A stretch of DNA of 16,534 nucleotides from Myxococcota bacterium (GTDB lineage Bacteria > Myxococcota_A > UBA9160 > PR03): NCBI GenBank assembly GCA_030066475.1, contig JASJBO010000171.1:1-16534 (forward strand). Reading direction: 5' to 3'. Shown here one piece after another: positions 15,302 to 16,534 of the stretch. A model generated the notes under the pieces. The model had not been told where the DNA came from, did not search any database, and saw only the letters and a list, made by a program, of their open reading frames with translations. A program made the translations under genes and the position numbers. Each line of letters begins with the position of its first letter. The first letter of the stretch is position 1.

Positions 15302-16534
15302 GCGGCCGCGCAGCCCGCCCCCGTCCAGCGGTGGCGGCGCTCGAGACTGCGCGCCACCAGCTCGCGGAGCGCCCGCTCGCGCGGCATGCGGAACGGCAGG
15401 GCGCGCGCGTAGCGCTCGAAGGCGCGTCGGCGCGCCGCATCGGGCACGTCGTCCGGCAGCGAGGCGTTGAGCTGGGCCAGCGCGCGCAGGCGCTGCCGGT
15501 CTTCGAGCCGACCCGGGAAGCGCACCCCCTCGAGGTCGATCAGCGTCGGCTCGAGCCGCGTGGCGCGGCGCTGCAGCAGGACGTGGGTGCCCTTCAGGTC
15601 GCCGTGCTCGATGCCCGCGCGGTGGAGCGCCAGGAGCAGCCGCAGCAGGACATCCAGCAGCTCGTCGGGGGTGACCTCGCCGCGCGTGACGGCGAAAGCC
15701 GCCTCGGGCGCCGGCCGCTGATCCTCGAGCAGCACCCAGGAGCACACCGGGAGGCCCAGGCGCCGGCGCTCGGCGAACGCGAGCGGTCGCGCTGCGCCGA
15801 CGCCGCGCGCGAGCAGGCCGTGTCCGCCTCGCCAGGCGCGCCGGCCAGCCGAGCCACGCAGCGCGTCGCCCAGTGCGCGCGGCAGCCCGCGCCAGGGCGT
15901 CGCCTTCACGACCACGTGCCAGTCGTTCGCCGCGTGCGCGGTGATGCTGGAGCGGGCGTCCCGCTCGAGCCGTCGCGGGTCGTCCGGGGCCGCGAGGCAC
16001 TGGCGGTGCTCGGCCAGCACCGCCCGCAGCGTCGCCTCCGGCAGCTCGCGCAGCCGCAGGCCCTGGAAGCCGTCGAGCCGCAGAGCGGCGGCGCGTCGTC
16101 CCGGTCGCAGCACGTGGCGCGTGCGCGAGCGGGCGTGCTCGCGGGTGCGCGCGTCGGCTTCACGCCCGGCCCCGCGCAGCGCACGGCGGGCCGCGGCGCC
16201 CCAGGGGCGCGGTCGGGCGAGCGCCGCCTCGCGCACGCGCAGCCGCGCGCCGATCGGCACGTGCGCCGCCAGGGAGTGCTCGAGATGCGCCAGATCGCGA
16301 CGGCGCGACCGGCCGCGCCGTGTGCGGCGCGCGTGCTGCCAGTCGAGCAGCACGGGGCCCGCCTCCGCCACGCGCACGTTGCCGGCGTGGCAGTCGCCGT
16401 GCACCCAGCCGGCCTCGTGGACACGCCGCAGGGTCTCGCCCAGGGCTCGCGCGAGGGCTCGGCGCGCCGCGCCCCCGCCGTGCAGCGCGTCGGGGAGCGG
16501 CTGGCCCTCGACCCACTCCATGGCGAGCAGGCGG
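15268..16534 (-). CDS. Tandem atypical kinase, Kdo/WaaP (LPS-core kinase) type, 5' end off the window
   Basis: A minus-strand gene entering from the right edge; about 421 codons are visible. The upstream codons (RRLLAMEW) read through the first ATG at 16519-16521, so the true start lies outside. Numbering from that Met, domain 1 is a kinase C-lobe: MEWVEGQPL hinge, catalytic HGDCHAGN (41-48) and LLDW (58-61) in place of DFG. Domain 2 is a complete second kinase: VVVK (K206), RRAWRGGHGLLARGV (227-241), ARPLAFAERRR, hinge SWVLLED, catalytic HGDLKGTHVLL (306-316), LIDLEGVRF (327-335), then DRQRLRALAQLNASLP. The His at the usual Asn position and the latter block resemble Kdo/WaaP kinases, which phosphorylate lipopolysaccharide core sugars at the inner membrane. 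Two fused kinase domains are unusual. The last about 11 codons overlap the small gene. Confidence 0.85.
   Translation of the reverse strand, partial: RLLAMEWVEGQPLPDALHGGGAARRALARALGETLRRVHEAGWVHGDCHAGNVRVAEAGPVLLDWQHARRTRRGRSRRRDLAHLEHSLAAHVPIGARLRVREAALARPRPWGAAARRALRGAGREADARTREHARSRTRHVLRPGRRAAALRLDGFQGLRLRELPEATLRAVLAEHRQCLAAPDDPRRLERDARSSITAHAANDWHVVVKATPWRGLPRALGDALRGSAGRRAWRGGHGLLARGVGAARPLAFAERRRLGLPVCSWVLLEDQRPAPEAAFAVTRGEVTPDELLDVLLRLLLALHRAGIEHGDLKGTHVLLQRRATRLEPTLIDLEGVRFPGRLEDRQRLRALAQLNASLPDDVPDAARRRAFERYARALPFRMPRERALRELVARSLERRHRWTGAGCAAAQSVRTASHWK

Overview
The window is a gene-dense, very GC-rich bacterial chromosome segment with strong G/C preference at third codon positions and very short or overlapping gene junctions. 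The order xseA-xseB-ispA-dxs-tlyA, three lipoprotein-like N-termini and a WaaP-type (LPS core) kinase point to a Gram-negative bacterium. A member of the former Deltaproteobacteria (Myxococcota/Binatota-like lineages) is my best guess. That placement is inference from gene order and style; there is no rRNA or other phylogenetic marker here.

Region 1 (1-4059, + strand) is a housekeeping cluster: the end of xseA, then xseB (exonuclease VII), ispA and dxs (isoprenoid precursors and farnesyl/geranylgeranyl diphosphate), and a TlyA-type rRNA methyltransferase. Junctions overlap by 1-4 bases, so translation is probably coupled. xseB appears to have its own promoter placed so that the transcript would start at or next to its ATG (leaderless). 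tlyA has no conventional start where the protein begins; a CTG overlapping the dxs stop is the best candidate.

Region 2 (4056-5670, +) carries an A-type Fe-S carrier (ErpA/IscA-like) and a NifS/IscS-like cysteine desulfurase. The two lie in the same reading frame with only a TAG between them, and the second has no ATG/GTG/TTG upstream of its conserved N-terminal motif.

Region 3 (5679-14925, +) looks like one long operon of eight genes: APS kinase (cysC), a 582-residue TPR lipoprotein, a LolA/DUF4292-like lipoprotein, then a complete peptide-type ABC importer: binding protein, two permeases and two ATPases. Every junction is a 4-base overlap or a 1-2 base gap. The binding protein has both a lipobox-like N-terminus and a C-terminal membrane segment.

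Region 4 (14922-16534) has a 102-residue orphan protein behind its own TTGACA promoter. Converging on it, with a 34-base overlap, is a minus-strand gene cut by the right edge that encodes two fused atypical kinase domains, the second clearly Kdo/WaaP-like.

Intergenic gaps are all under 200 bases (240-312, 4060-4152, 5671-5840, 14926-14992). Three of them share a promoter pattern TTGACR/TCGACA - 16 bases - TASCCT. I saw no tRNA, rRNA, CRISPR array, insertion sequence or convincing intrinsic terminator. The best candidates for something undescribed are the cysC/TPR/LolA-like/importer operon, the amber-separated Fe-S gene pair and the tandem kinase.
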